From NCBI RefSeq assembly GCF_007559345.1, contig NZ_VMBH01000002.1:22737-86736 (forward strand): a DNA stretch of 64,000 nucleotides, written 5' to 3'. Below, in pieces: positions 1-8,914 of the stretch. The stretch is from Cardinium endosymbiont of Dermatophagoides farinae (GTDB taxonomy: Bacteria > Bacteroidota > Bacteroidia > Cytophagales > Amoebophilaceae). The notes beneath the pieces were generated by a model that had not been told where the DNA came from, did not search any database, and was given only the letters and a program-made list of their open reading frames with translations. Numbering within the stretch: position 1 is the stretch's first letter; every line of letters begins with the position of its first letter. A program made the position numbers and the translations under genes.

Positions 1-131
1 AGTTTACAAGTTTTAGGTGGAGGGGCTACAAAAAACTCATGCCAACTCTTTGTTTTTCTTACATCCCGTAATATAATCCAAGCAATAACCAATAACCCAG
101 CTAATCCAAAACCTAATTTCTTTTTATCCAT
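1..131 (-). CDS. traM: TraM (VirB10-like) conjugation protein, left copy, 5' part only
   Basis: This is the first ~43 codons of a gene that runs off the window edge. The start (ATG at 131) and N-terminus match the complete copy at 60547-61407 almost residue for residue: MDKKKLGFGLAGLLV, a membrane anchor, then a Pro-rich VAPPPK stretch. In Bacteroidetes conjugation systems TraM is the inner-membrane-anchored, VirB10-like part of the channel spanning the envelope. It lies just downstream of traN with a short gap. Whether the rest of this copy is intact cannot be seen. Confidence 0.8.
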   Translation of the reverse strand, partial: MDKKKLGFGLAGLLVIAWIILRDVRKTKSWHEFFVAPPPKTCK

Positions 132-136
132 GGAAA

Positions 137-937
137 TTAAACTTCTTTAGATTCTTTAACCAAACAGGGTATACTCAGCAACAATCTGTTAGGTAGGTTC
201 AAACTTAAATCTCTACGACCTTTTTTCTCTTCAAAACGAACGATTATACCTGATTTTTCTACCTTGTGTTTGATAACGAAAATCATAGGTAGGACCTCTC
301 CAGGTGCTACTACCATTCGTTTAGGTTTTAATTTAATAGGAATAGCGGTTTTTTCTTTGTTATTGCCTACAAAATATAGGCTTCCTACCTTATAATTATA
401 AGGAGAGCTATTTCTCAATACAAACTTTAAAACAATCTCTTCTCCTGTGCTAACGGCATTACTCAAAAAAACAACTTACTTTCTGCTTAGTTTGATGAAA
501 ACGTTTAATATTCGGTTGTCCCTGCGATACGTATTCTATAGCTTCTGTTAAGGATTCAGTTAAAGGTTCATCAGTGTCCCATTTCTCTGCTTCTTCTGTG
601 TATTTAATTTTATGCTGTGTAAGATCATACATTGGCTGTATGCCTGCATCATAACTAACGGTTCCATAAAATACATCAACCTTTTCATTTTTTTTGCCTT
701 CGTTGGATAGATAAAATACTGTAATAGTGGTCTTGCTGGTCCCAGGATGTTTAGCCTTTATTTCTAAAAATCTGCCTTCTTCTTTGGATACATACTCTTT
801 ATCACCATTGCCAAAAGAAATCTTTTCAATCGTACCACTGAGTTCCAACAAAGTTGGGTATTTATCTGAAACTTTGATATCCAATGCAAAAGCAGGAAAA
901 TAAAAAATTAAAATAGTAAAAGGCTACTTTTCTTCAT
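137..937 (-). pseudogene. traN: TraN (VirB9-like) conjugation protein, left copy, frameshifted
   Basis: This is the mirror copy of the intact 266-residue gene at 59741-60541. Two lesions break it. Near the start, the signal-peptide region has lost one base relative to the right copy, so the frame reaches a TAA after about nine codons. Further on, a run of seven A at 465-471 (T7 in the gene) replaces T6 of the right copy and shifts the frame again. The body keeps the TraN-type motif DKYPTLLELSGTIEKISFGNGD and a C-terminal beta-rich half. The start ATG at 937 overlaps the end of traK, as on the right. TraN proteins are periplasmic, VirB9-like parts of the outer-membrane core. Confidence 0.82.
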
Positions 938-1583
938 GGTTTAAAAAGGTTAAATCAGTGATCATTAACCCATATGGATTTTTACTACATCTAGCTGTTG
1001 GTTGCATTTCTAATGCAATGCCTTGATGGTAGCTATGGGTTTTTACTTTTCCTTGACCGGTTAAAAATTTTAAATCCGTTTGAAAATAAATCTGTGATCT
1101 ATAGGGATAGTTTTGTGTATCAGTATGTATGCTTTTAACATAAACCGTAGTTACCCCATTAGATTCCTTATATACTTGAAACAAACTATCATCAGAAAAG
1201 AGTTTTTTTAGGGTGACTCTGGATGTGTTATTCATGACGGTCAAGGCTCGTTCAATGTTTTCTTGATAATTGTTTTCGCTATGGGCAAAGCCATCTTGGA
1301 TAAAACGCATAGCAAAATTTTCTACTTCAAAAGATTCTCTAGTGTTATGATTGGGATTCTCTTTTCTTATACCCACATGGGTCCCTTCAAGGGTAGCAAA
1401 ATAGACCAAATCACTTCTGTTTTGTTTAAAGACCAAATAGCCTAAAAAAGCAGATAACCCACCTAATGATACCAAAAGAAAAACTACTAAAAAGCGTAAT
1501 AGGTTAATAATATTCCCGTAATGATAGCTGTTTAGCTTATGAATCGATTGAACGGTTGATGACTGATCTTTACTATCTAACAT
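924..1583 (-). CDS. traK: TraK (VirB8-like) inner-membrane conjugation protein, left copy
   Basis: This is an intact 219-residue protein, the usual TraK length. A short cytoplasmic N-terminus (with SIHKLNSYHYGNIINLLRF) leads into one strong transmembrane helix (about residues 28-52, LLRFLVVFLLVSLGGLSAFL). A periplasmic domain follows, starting VYFATLEGTHVGIR. This N-in, single-helix, periplasmic layout is that of TraK/VirB8 assembly factors. It ends with a 14-base overlap into traN and is separated from traJ by a conserved hairpin motif. The copy at 59092-59754 is also intact, with one extra Tyr near its start, so this gene is under less decay than its neighbours. Confidence 0.85.
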   Translation of the reverse strand: MLDSKDQSSTVQSIHKLNSYHYGNIINLLRFLVVFLLVSLGGLSAFLGYLVFKQNRSDLVYFATLEGTHVGIRKENPNHNTRESFEVENFAMRFIQDGFAHSENNYQENIERALTVMNNTSRVTLKKLFSDDSLFQVYKESNGVTTVYVKSIHTDTQNYPYRSQIYFQTDLKFLTGQGKVKTHSYHQGIALEMQPTARCSKNPYGLMITDLTFLNHEEK

Positions 1584-1621
1584 ATTTTATTAAGTTTTTT
1601 ATAATAGGGTTATGACCATTT

Positions 1622-1663
1622 TCTCCCATTTGCTTGCCTAACCAAGTCCTTACGCAGTAAGGA
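1622..1663. repeat. Dispersed paired motif: CCCATTTGCTTGC plus CTTAC/GTAAG palindrome
   Basis: In the traK-traJ gap, a CTCCCATTTGCTTGCC motif (1622-1638) sits ~10 bases from a perfect palindrome, TCCTTAC-GCA-GTAAGGA (1647-1663). The same pairing recurs at 5576-5620, 13380-13541, 47359-47520, 55121-55157 and 59012-59052, always between genes of the conjugation modules. It could be a terminator/processing hairpin, a protein-binding site or a recombination scar. The function is unknown. Confidence 0.7.
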
Positions 1664-1666
1664 TTA

Positions 1667-2481
1667 TTATTTATCTTTTTTTCCAAATTTTGGCAGATGA
1701 CTAGCCCCATAAGCCATAAACTGACTCGTCTTTGCTTCTCCTATCGCAAAAAGGCTATTTCCTACCGTGTTACCTATATATAGAGAGGTGAGCGGACCTA
1801 CCATAGCATACATTAAGCAAGTAGCGATAGCAGCACCTATACCATCTACGTTATTGAACTCTAAAGAAATCAATGAATAGTCTAATAAATCAATGGTTAC
1901 CCCCACATTAAAAAGGAAATTAGCATATTGAGCCAATAATTAACTATACTGCTGAAATTGCCTGGTAAGAGGCTAGCAGCAATGGCCAAAGGACCTACTT
2001 GTAAGGTAAATAGGATTGCTTGATGACGAAATATAGTAGTGGTTAAACCCATTATGCGAGATATCGATTTTAAAGCTTTAGTAGTTAAATTCGAAAAACA
2101 ATTTTTAATCAGCTGCCAGATACTTATTTCAGGATCTTTAATACTTTCGAAACTATCAGGTTTAACTAGATCATGCCAATCAAACCTCTTCATAATCAAA
2201 GCGGTTAATTTGTCTAGCATATGAAAAATATCCAAGTAGAACTGTAAAAGCAGAAAGGTAATAGCTAGCGTTAACAGACTGGTATAACAGGATTTTAATA
2301 ACTCAGCAGTGCTTAAATGATACTGAAAATAATAGACCATTAAACGTACCAACAAGAAAGGCAATAGTAATAACTTGGCTACGCCAATCATCTTGCCAAT
2401 GGTGGTATCCACCATTAGGTTTTGTGCTTCCAGGTTTAGATGCACTGAAGAAGATAGAATACCTTGAAAATGACTAGACAT
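1667..2481 (-). pseudogene. traJ: TraJ (VirB6-like) polytopic membrane protein, left copy, frameshift at a G5 run
   Basis: TraJ is the multi-helix inner-membrane channel component of Bacteroidetes conjugation systems. Two frames together cover about 270 residues rich in membrane helices (LLLLPFLLVRLMVYYF, LAITFLLLQFYLDIF, VGPLAIAASLLPG, GIGAAIATCLMYAMVG). The first frame ends FLMWG-stop. The second resumes in the -1 frame as GVTIDLLDYSLISLEF. The junction is a run of five C (1900-1904; G5 in the gene) directly before the TAA. The right copy has exactly the same sequence here. I start the gene at ATG 2481, which overlaps the traG stop (ATGTCTAG), rather than upstream inside traG. It may be a programmed or slippage-rescued shift, or an old mutation inherited by both copies. 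Confidence 0.75.
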
Positions 2482-4927
2482 AATATTTTTGTTTAGTATG
2501 GTATACCCATTCTGCAATGCCATCTTCTATGTTTCCATGTTTTTTAGCCAATGCAGCAATTTGGTTTCTTTCTGATGGATGAGAGGTAAACATAGCATGT
2601 TCCCAAAGAGAGGGTTCTAGTAGCCACACATGACTCTGTCCCATCTCTTTAATAAAGATTTCCCTAAAACCGCCTGGGCCATTGTGTCTGCGCAGACTGG
2701 CATACTTTTGCATGTCTAACGCATTCATACCTAAGAAAGTACCTATTTCTTCTCTGCTAGAGGCTTTTTCATTATATAAAAGGATAAAGGTAGCGGCATT
2801 GTTTTTAATGGCACTGGCGATCTTAGATGATTTGATTTCCCCGATGTCTTGCGTGATGATTCGGATAGAAGTTTTGGTTTTTCTGCCTTTTCGGTAAAAA
2901 GCTTCTATGTGCTCCCTAGAAGCATCATCTAAATTCGTCCAACCTTCTTCAATGTCTATGAATTTAGTAGCATCTGGATGTTTAGCAACCATCTCAAAAG
3001 CAAAGTCAAAAAGAATTTGCACTACCAATGGATAGAGTTTGCTATTGCCTTTAATAGCTTCTAGCTCAAAACAAACTAACCTATGGTCTACTAGATAGTC
3101 TTGTGATAATGCATTAAAATGATCTTTGTAAATACCATGGGAAAATGGATGTAAAACAATAAAAAATTCTTGAAAAAGGAACAACTGATCTTTTTTTAGA
3201 TCAAGAATAGCTTTCCCATTAGCTGCTACCAATGCTTGTAAATAGTCATAAAATCCCGTTAAAGTAGGGATGACATCCTCTGACAAATTTCTATAATAAT
3301 CACTAATCCACTGAGAGAGTAAAAATTTTTTTACTTCACTCATGGGATTTTTATTCAAATCTCCCTTCCACATTTTGCCAATGAGCCCGACCAAAAAGAT
3401 GATTTTACTGCTATCTGGCAGGAACCTGCCAGATTCATCAGATGGAAATAAAAAAGGATTTAAGGCTAAAGATTTTTCTGCACTGAGTTCAATATATTTC
3501 CCTCCTAAAGCTTCAAATAAATGGCGATAGGTCCCGCCACTGTCAATGACAATCACTATATGGCCTGCTTCAAATCGATTTTTAATCATTTTGCCGTTAA
3601 AAAAAGATTTTCCAGATCCAGAAGGTCCGAAAATAAATGCATTTTGATTGTCTAAATCGGTGTTAAATGGATTGAAATAGATGGGTTCTCTGTATCTATT
3701 GGCCAGTAACACACCTTCTTTATAGCCTGTGAATGGTGTGGTACTATTCATATGAGCGATAGCTGTTAATAAAGGAATCGGTATACGCCTATACACCTGA
3801 TTGCCATTACCTGGTAAAGCAGCACAAAATAAATTAGCGGTATCTATGGTTTCTAAATAACCCCTCATGCCTATCCCGGCGAAAGCAGCTAGTACTTGAG
3901 CACTATAGTTATTAAGAGTCTCCAAATCAGTTATACAAAAAGGTATAACTAAAAAAGATAAATAAACAATGGGTTCGTTACGCTGGAGAAGGGTTTGTTC
4001 GAATTCAGCCATCTCGCTGCGTATATGTCTGATGTTTTGAAGCTTACGTTCATCTAGTTTAGTAGCCTCACTCCAGGCAAATGCATTGAAGTGGTTTTTT
4101 AAGAATGCTTCAGAGTCAATCATACGAATGACTCTGGAAATGATATGCGGAAAGTCTAAACTACGCCCAAGGCCTTCTGTTAAAGGGGCACATACGCCAC
4201 CATTGTTACCAAACTTATCCAGCACTGTATAACTAGGCTCAGCAGAACTTTCCATTAAAGAAATCACTTGCGCTTTTCTGTTAGCCACCTCTACATATTC
4301 TTTATTTTTAACCAAACCACCATATAATGTGCCTTCAGGATCTTTAAAGTTTAAGGATAAACATCTATGTACCAGTCTGGAAAATTCATCAGACGTAAGA
4401 GGAGTTAAGGGAAGATTGGTAGATACACTTTGACGAAATTGGGCGGCATCTTTTTTAGCTATTGTGAGTCGCTTTTCTAAGTTAGTGAATGGATTTTTAC
4501 TAAAATTTTTGGTCTCATCTCTAGAATAAAAAGTAGATAGTGGCGTATAATCCTTATAGAATCCAGGAAAGGAAAGTATAATATAGGATTCATAGTGCAG
4601 TATAGGACGACTTTCTGTATAACTGAATTGTTTTTGTTTAAAAAAATCAAGCTCGTTACTATCTACAGATGGATTATGCCATTGATCTGGGTGGTATATG
4701 TCTATCTGTTGTAAGAGGCTACCAGAGGGCAGCTCTTTCATACTACTAGATAGCATATGCGTCCAGTCTATATAGTGCTGCTCTGTGTACTGTTCCTGAA
4801 AGGCTAAAAATGCTTTAAAGGGAACAGATATAGTCCCATCTGCAGATATAGCCATATCGTCATGAAAATCCACAAATGGAAGAACTCTATGTAAGTCTTC
4901 TTTCTTATCTTTTTTCGAGAAAAGCAT
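2474..4927 (-). CDS. traG: TraG conjugation ATPase (VirB4 family), left copy
   Basis: This is an intact 817-residue protein, full length for a Bacteroidetes TraG ATPase. It has the VirB4 layout: an N-terminal domain, then a C-terminal P-loop ATPase with Walker A GPSGSGKS (about 434-441) and a Walker B-like KFIDIEEGW followed by TSIRIITQD. It would power pilus/channel assembly from the cytoplasmic face. Its start overlaps the end of traF and its stop overlaps the start of traJ, so translation is probably coupled. The right-hand copy (55748-58201) carries a nonsense codon, making this the only intact traG in the window. Confidence 0.93.
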   Translation of the reverse strand: MLFSKKDKKEDLHRVLPFVDFHDDMAISADGTISVPFKAFLAFQEQYTEQHYIDWTHMLSSSMKELPSGSLLQQIDIYHPDQWHNPSVDSNELDFFKQKQFSYTESRPILHYESYIILSFPGFYKDYTPLSTFYSRDETKNFSKNPFTNLEKRLTIAKKDAAQFRQSVSTNLPLTPLTSDEFSRLVHRCLSLNFKDPEGTLYGGLVKNKEYVEVANRKAQVISLMESSAEPSYTVLDKFGNNGGVCAPLTEGLGRSLDFPHIISRVIRMIDSEAFLKNHFNAFAWSEATKLDERKLQNIRHIRSEMAEFEQTLLQRNEPIVYLSFLVIPFCITDLETLNNYSAQVLAAFAGIGMRGYLETIDTANLFCAALPGNGNQVYRRIPIPLLTAIAHMNSTTPFTGYKEGVLLANRYREPIYFNPFNTDLDNQNAFIFGPSGSGKSFFNGKMIKNRFEAGHIVIVIDSGGTYRHLFEALGGKYIELSAEKSLALNPFLFPSDESGRFLPDSSKIIFLVGLIGKMWKGDLNKNPMSEVKKFLLSQWISDYYRNLSEDVIPTLTGFYDYLQALVAANGKAILDLKKDQLFLFQEFFIVLHPFSHGIYKDHFNALSQDYLVDHRLVCFELEAIKGNSKLYPLVVQILFDFAFEMVAKHPDATKFIDIEEGWTNLDDASREHIEAFYRKGRKTKTSIRIITQDIGEIKSSKIASAIKNNAATFILLYNEKASSREEIGTFLGMNALDMQKYASLRRHNGPGGFREIFIKEMGQSHVWLLEPSLWEHAMFTSHPSERNQIAALAKKHGNIEDGIAEWVYHTKQKYYV

Positions 4928-5228
4928 TGATCTTAAATTTTATCCTAAAATTATCTATCGGTACATGCAAAAAATGATAAGCAAAAAGACTTGATAACCA
5001 GGTAGGATTATTATTTTTTAGGAATATTTTTACCAAAAAAGAAACAATAATCATTAGACTTGTTAAAGAGATGGTCCACATGCGGTTGTAGTGTAACCAG
5101 TCTTCACAGTAACAAGATAAAATATAGGTCAGGCAGCAAATGCCTAGCGCCACTAAGGCTTCTGGTAACGAGAAAGGACCTAAAAAGCCTTTCTCTTTTA
5201 AATAGGGGCTATTGACTAATTTTTGCAT
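4905..5228 (-). CDS. traF: TraF (DUF4133-like) small membrane protein, left copy
   Basis: This 107-residue protein has two predicted transmembrane helices (about 23-42, ALVALGICCLTYILSCY, and 52-70, ISLTSLMIIVSFLVKIF). It fits the small TraF/VirB3-like family that always sits between TraE and the TraG ATPase in Bacteroidetes transfer operons. The 3' end overlaps the traG start by 23 bases. It is intact here, whereas the right copy has TGA in place of the Trp codon in CEDWLHY. Confidence 0.8.
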   Translation of the reverse strand: MQKLVNSPYLKEKGFLGPFSLPEALVALGICCLTYILSCYCEDWLHYNRMWTISLTSLMIIVSFLVKIFLKNNNPTWLSSLFAYHFLHVPIDNFRIKFKINAFLEKR

Positions 5229-5242
5229 GGGGAATCTCTCCT

Positions 5243-5485
5243 TTATCCGATTCTAAAAAAATTGGCAACCATATCATACAAAGGACCAACGGACGAAAAA
5301 AATACAATGGCAGCTACCCAGTGTAGTAACTCATGAAAGATCATGCCTCTGTCCCTGCCAGTGTTATACAAATAGGCCAATCTAAAGGCGCCCACTACAC
5401 CTAGTAGCTTGGCTACCAAGGTTAACAATTGGTAGCCGCTTGCAATCCAGCCTTCAGGGGCACCTGTTATATCAAATGTGATCAT
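5243..5485 (-). CDS. traE: TraE (DUF4134-like) small membrane protein, left copy
   Basis: This 80-residue protein matches the TraE pattern: a first helix after a short N-terminus (GYQLLTLVAKLLGVVGAFRLAYLY), the conserved NTGRDRG turn, and a second helix (ELLHWVAAIVFFSSVGPLY). In this family TraE is thought to play a VirB2/VirB6-like membrane role at the head of the core tra operon. It lies 14 bases upstream of traF and is nearly identical to the intact copy at 55184-55423. Confidence 0.83.
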   Translation of the reverse strand: MITFDITGAPEGWIASGYQLLTLVAKLLGVVGAFRLAYLYNTGRDRGMIFHELLHWVAAIVFFSSVGPLYDMVANFFRIG

Positions 5486-5675
5486 TTTAATACTATTTTA
5501 ATGTTATTTTAATATTATGATGTTAACCTTAAGATGTATCTGAATATTTACTTTTATCTAGATTATAACCATACCCTTACTGCGTAAGTATGTTTTTAAC
5601 TGAAAAACAAGCTAATGGGATAGCAATACTTTTTTATAGTGGACTAATTTATTAAGACAAATTTTTATTAATTCG
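5486..5675. repeat. traE upstream gap with dispersed hairpin motif
   Basis: This 190-base gap has no gene. It contains the palindrome CTTACTGCGTAAG (5576-5588) and CAAGCTAATGGGA (5608-5620), the same pair seen at 1622-1663 but in reverse order. The mirror gap at 55054-55183 has the equivalent pair, so the site was present before the two copies diverged. It may hold the traE promoter, but I see no clear Bacteroidetes -7 box. Confidence 0.6.
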
Positions 5676-8300
5676 CTATTTTTTGTCACTGTACTTTTTC
5701 CATTCTTTGCCCCAGCTCCACTTCTGGTCACAATAATTTTTCATCATATCTTCTACCATTTCCTTACGTACAGCAGAAGACCTAACTATCTCTTCTACAG
5801 AGTAAGAACCCTTTTTAATCATAGACTGAGCGATAGTATATGGGTGTTTATCTCCAGGAATAGATGTACTCTTGTACCATTTCCTTTCAGCGTTAAAGGA
5901 TTCTAGGGGAACTATCCTTCTGACCATATCATCAAGTGTTGAAGATTTTTCTTGTAACTGTGACTGCAAGCTACTACACTTAGAACGTAGCTCACTGTTA
6001 ACTCTGCTTAACTCATCCATCAACCTATCTAACCTTGAAATACTACCATTATGTTCTCTTATACTGCGTTTTAGTTCATCCCTAGATCTTTCTAGTTCTT
6101 TTATATCTTCTTCTAGACGTTCAACGTCAGATTTTCTTTCTTTCTGCTCGTTTTCTATAGACCTAGTAGTACGATCTTTAAAGTCCTCGTATTCTGCCTC
6201 TTTTTCAGCTTTTTTATTGTCTAATCTTTCTGTTTCTCTTTTCAATTCCTCGATTTTTTCAAGCACATCGTCTAAAGATTGTACTACATCTTCCATGTTT
6301 GATATACCTGCACATGACCGAAAGATATCAGAAAAAGCATTCACCTCTCTCTCTAATATATTTGTGTGTATTTTACGACCATCTGGTTCTTGATTAGCGT
6401 TAATATGATTCATTTCTTTATTCCAGTCATTTAATAACCTTGTGGTCAATACCCTAGTCTTTACTCTATCTTTGGTATCTCTTTTAAGTGTCTGCAGATT
6501 AGCAAGTACATCCGTCGCTTGAGGGGAAATAGCTGTATCATGCTGCATATAGACCAGTACATTATGTAGGTTAGATTGTCTATTATACCAATCTGGTTCT
6601 ATAGCTTGTAAATTTTGAAAGGCTGATTCTGGATTTAAACTATAGTCCTGAACAATAGGTTTATAAAGCGATTTACTATCTTCAGATAATGACTCTATCT
6701 TAGAGGCCAATGCTTCAAATAAGAAAATAGATAAATCTACAGGCTCTGTCTCATGATGAGTTCCATCTGGATAGATAATATCGAAGTAAATTCTTGGTGC
6801 ACCATCAATCTTATCCATAAACGTATCTAGTTCACCTAACCTAAATCTAAACGCACTATCTCCCACTGAAAGCATACCACCAAGATCAATGGTCTGGCCT
6901 GTTATTTTTAGTAAATCACCTACTATACCGCCTGATAGACGATAATTTGACAAAATAAACTTATCACTTGTAGTATTAAAAGGAGCAATAACCTTTAAGT
7001 TGATATGTCTGTTATCCATACCATTTTCAATACTACCTTCTAGACTAGCAACTACTTTAAAGTCAGGATCCTTGACAACAAATGGCTGCTTAAAGGTCAC
7101 TTCACGTTCATCTCCCTTTTCATTGATTACTGTGATGCTAGGCTCTAAATCCCCAACAAAACCACATGGATTAAACATTAAAGTATTGACGCCTACTGTT
7201 AAAGGCGTATTTGCTATCATTTCATCCTTTCCTAGGATAAACTTACCTCCATTCAGCTTAATGGCCTTAACATGGTAAGAAAGCACCTTACCTGAATCAG
7301 TTAATGGATTAATCTTGAGTTTACATACTCTATCTTTAAACGGCAAGAGAGGAGCCTCTTCTGAAGTCAGAGAAAGTTCAGCTTTAAAGTTTTCAATTCT
7401 ATGGTCTTGAACTTTAACAGAAAAAGCATAGTCTTGTGTGGTATCACCTTTAGTATTGCCTACTGTTAAATGAATGGTATGATTTCCATCACTACCAGGT
7501 TTTGGGGCGTAAAAAAGGGTATTATTACCAAATTTAAGCGGTTCATTGCCACATATTTGTTTTTTGCATGCTCCTGTATCTACATACATAGTACCATGAC
7601 CATCTGTCACACACTACTTAACCAATCTATATTTTTGCGAAGATGCCAATACGTTATCTGAAGTGATATTAATATGAATAGGTGTACCACTTTTGTCTTC
7701 TATATAAGCAACTTTGACATTTGTACCAGCCTTTAAAGCGTATGGAGGTTCATCTAGCCTTAACGAGCATGTTATAGGATCCCCTCCCTCTCTGTTAAAA
7801 TCACAGGTCAATATAATAGCATTAATACTGACCTTATGTGTATGACAAGTGTCTTTTTCATTAGGAACATAGTATAGAGGCGTATCACCATGTTGGACTA
7901 TGCTACCCACTTTAAACGGCTCACCTATAGAAGCGTTTCCATCTATTTCAACGCGCTTAAACAGCTTTCCTTCGCCACCTTCAACCCTAATACCCTTAAT
8001 ACGAAATTGGATAACCGATGGATCAACATTCCATTTTTCATATCTATGTGGAGATTTAGGTTTATTGGATCTATCGTTATTCCATGTATCGTCAAACTTA
8101 ATACTCAAGATTACAGGAACTTTTTCTGCTAAAACAGGCGCCACATCTTTTTCTGTAACAAGTGCATATTCATGCTTTGGTATCCAAATGATATCGTCGG
8201 CAAATTGCTGTCTAAAGGTCATTGTACAAGACCAAAAAAATAAAGAAGCAGCAATAAATAATGGGCATACTATTTTTTTCATTTTAGTTCTCATTTTCAT
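5676..8300 (-). pseudogene. Large periplasmic lipoprotein with beta modules and coiled coil, left copy, split by TAG
   Basis: The gene would encode about 873 residues. It begins with a lipoprotein signal (MKMRTKMKKIVCPLFIAAS, LFFWSC lipobox). Several ~100-residue beta-type modules follow with a recurring G-F/MYV ... G-N-T-LFYAPKPGSDG-HTIHLTV pattern. The C-terminus is a long charged coiled coil (ERLDNKKAEKEAEYEDF and onward). A TAG at 7614-7616 replaces the Trp codon that the right copy keeps (RLVKWCVTDG), splitting it into 228- and 644-residue frames. The beta modules loosely recall TraQ/DUF3872 proteins of Bacteroides transfer operons, which is inference only. Its position between traO and traE suggests an envelope role in transfer. 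The right copy is broken in several places too. Confidence 0.7.
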
Positions 8301-8390
8301 TAATTAACCATATATTTGTTATATTGGGTTAATAATACATAGTAAAACTACTTGCTACATTATTGCTTCGACTAGATCAATAGATATTTT

Positions 8391-8912
8391 TTAAAAAGTA
8401 ATACGTAATCCTGCCGAAAATCGATAATTAAAAACATCATCTTTATCCAAAAAGGAAATAGGCGTCTCTGCTAGTAATATCAACAGCAAATAATCCGTGA
8501 TATATTTTTCCAACTCTAAACCTAATTGGGCGCCTATATTAAAACGTTTAGAACAATACTCCCAACAAGCATGATGGAACTTATAGCTCCCTTGACATCC
8601 TAGTAAAAAATTCAGAAAGGTAGATTCGTAATGATTGAACAAGTTATAGTGGTAAGTATTGTATACCGTCAATAGGTTTTTGTTAGAAAAACCACCAGAT
8701 AATTTCATATGCCATATTTCATTAATGTGATATGCATAGCCTACAGAAATCCCATGCATTTTATGCGAAACCCCATAACTGACTTCTATCCCATGACAAC
8801 CATGTGTATGAATAGGTCTTTGCAAGACATAAACCCTATTAGGCTTACCAAATACACTAAAAGTCAGACCTAAAAAAATAAACAGAACTGTTATTACACT
8901 TTGATTAAACAT
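8391..8912 (-). CDS. traO: TraO-like outer-membrane beta-barrel protein, left copy
   Basis: This is an intact 173-residue protein with a cleavable signal peptide (about 1-22, VITVLFIFLGLTFSVFG). A series of short amphipathic strands follows, ending in Phe (AGLRITF), as is usual for outer-membrane barrels. The pattern G-EVSYG, GYAYHINEIWHMKLSGG, YNTYHYN, LLGCQGSY, GLELEKYI resembles the Bacteroidetes TraO family. It is unusually rich in His and Cys. It lies 2 bases after the ankyrin-RING gene, so the two are probably co-transcribed. The right copy is also intact. Confidence 0.65.
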   Translation of the reverse strand: MFNQSVITVLFIFLGLTFSVFGKPNRVYVLQRPIHTHGCHGIEVSYGVSHKMHGISVGYAYHINEIWHMKLSGGFSNKNLLTVYNTYHYNLFNHYESTFLNFLLGCQGSYKFHHACWEYCSKRFNIGAQLGLELEKYITDYLLLILLAETPISFLDKDDVFNYRFSAGLRITF

Positions 8913-8914
8913 GA

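Noticed and set aside
5872..6393. 173-residue Ser/Leu-rich frame opposite the coiled-coil part of the large lipoprotein
   Set aside because: Antisense shadow of a Glu/Arg/Lys-rich coding region; no start context or similarity, and not kept at equal length in the right copy.
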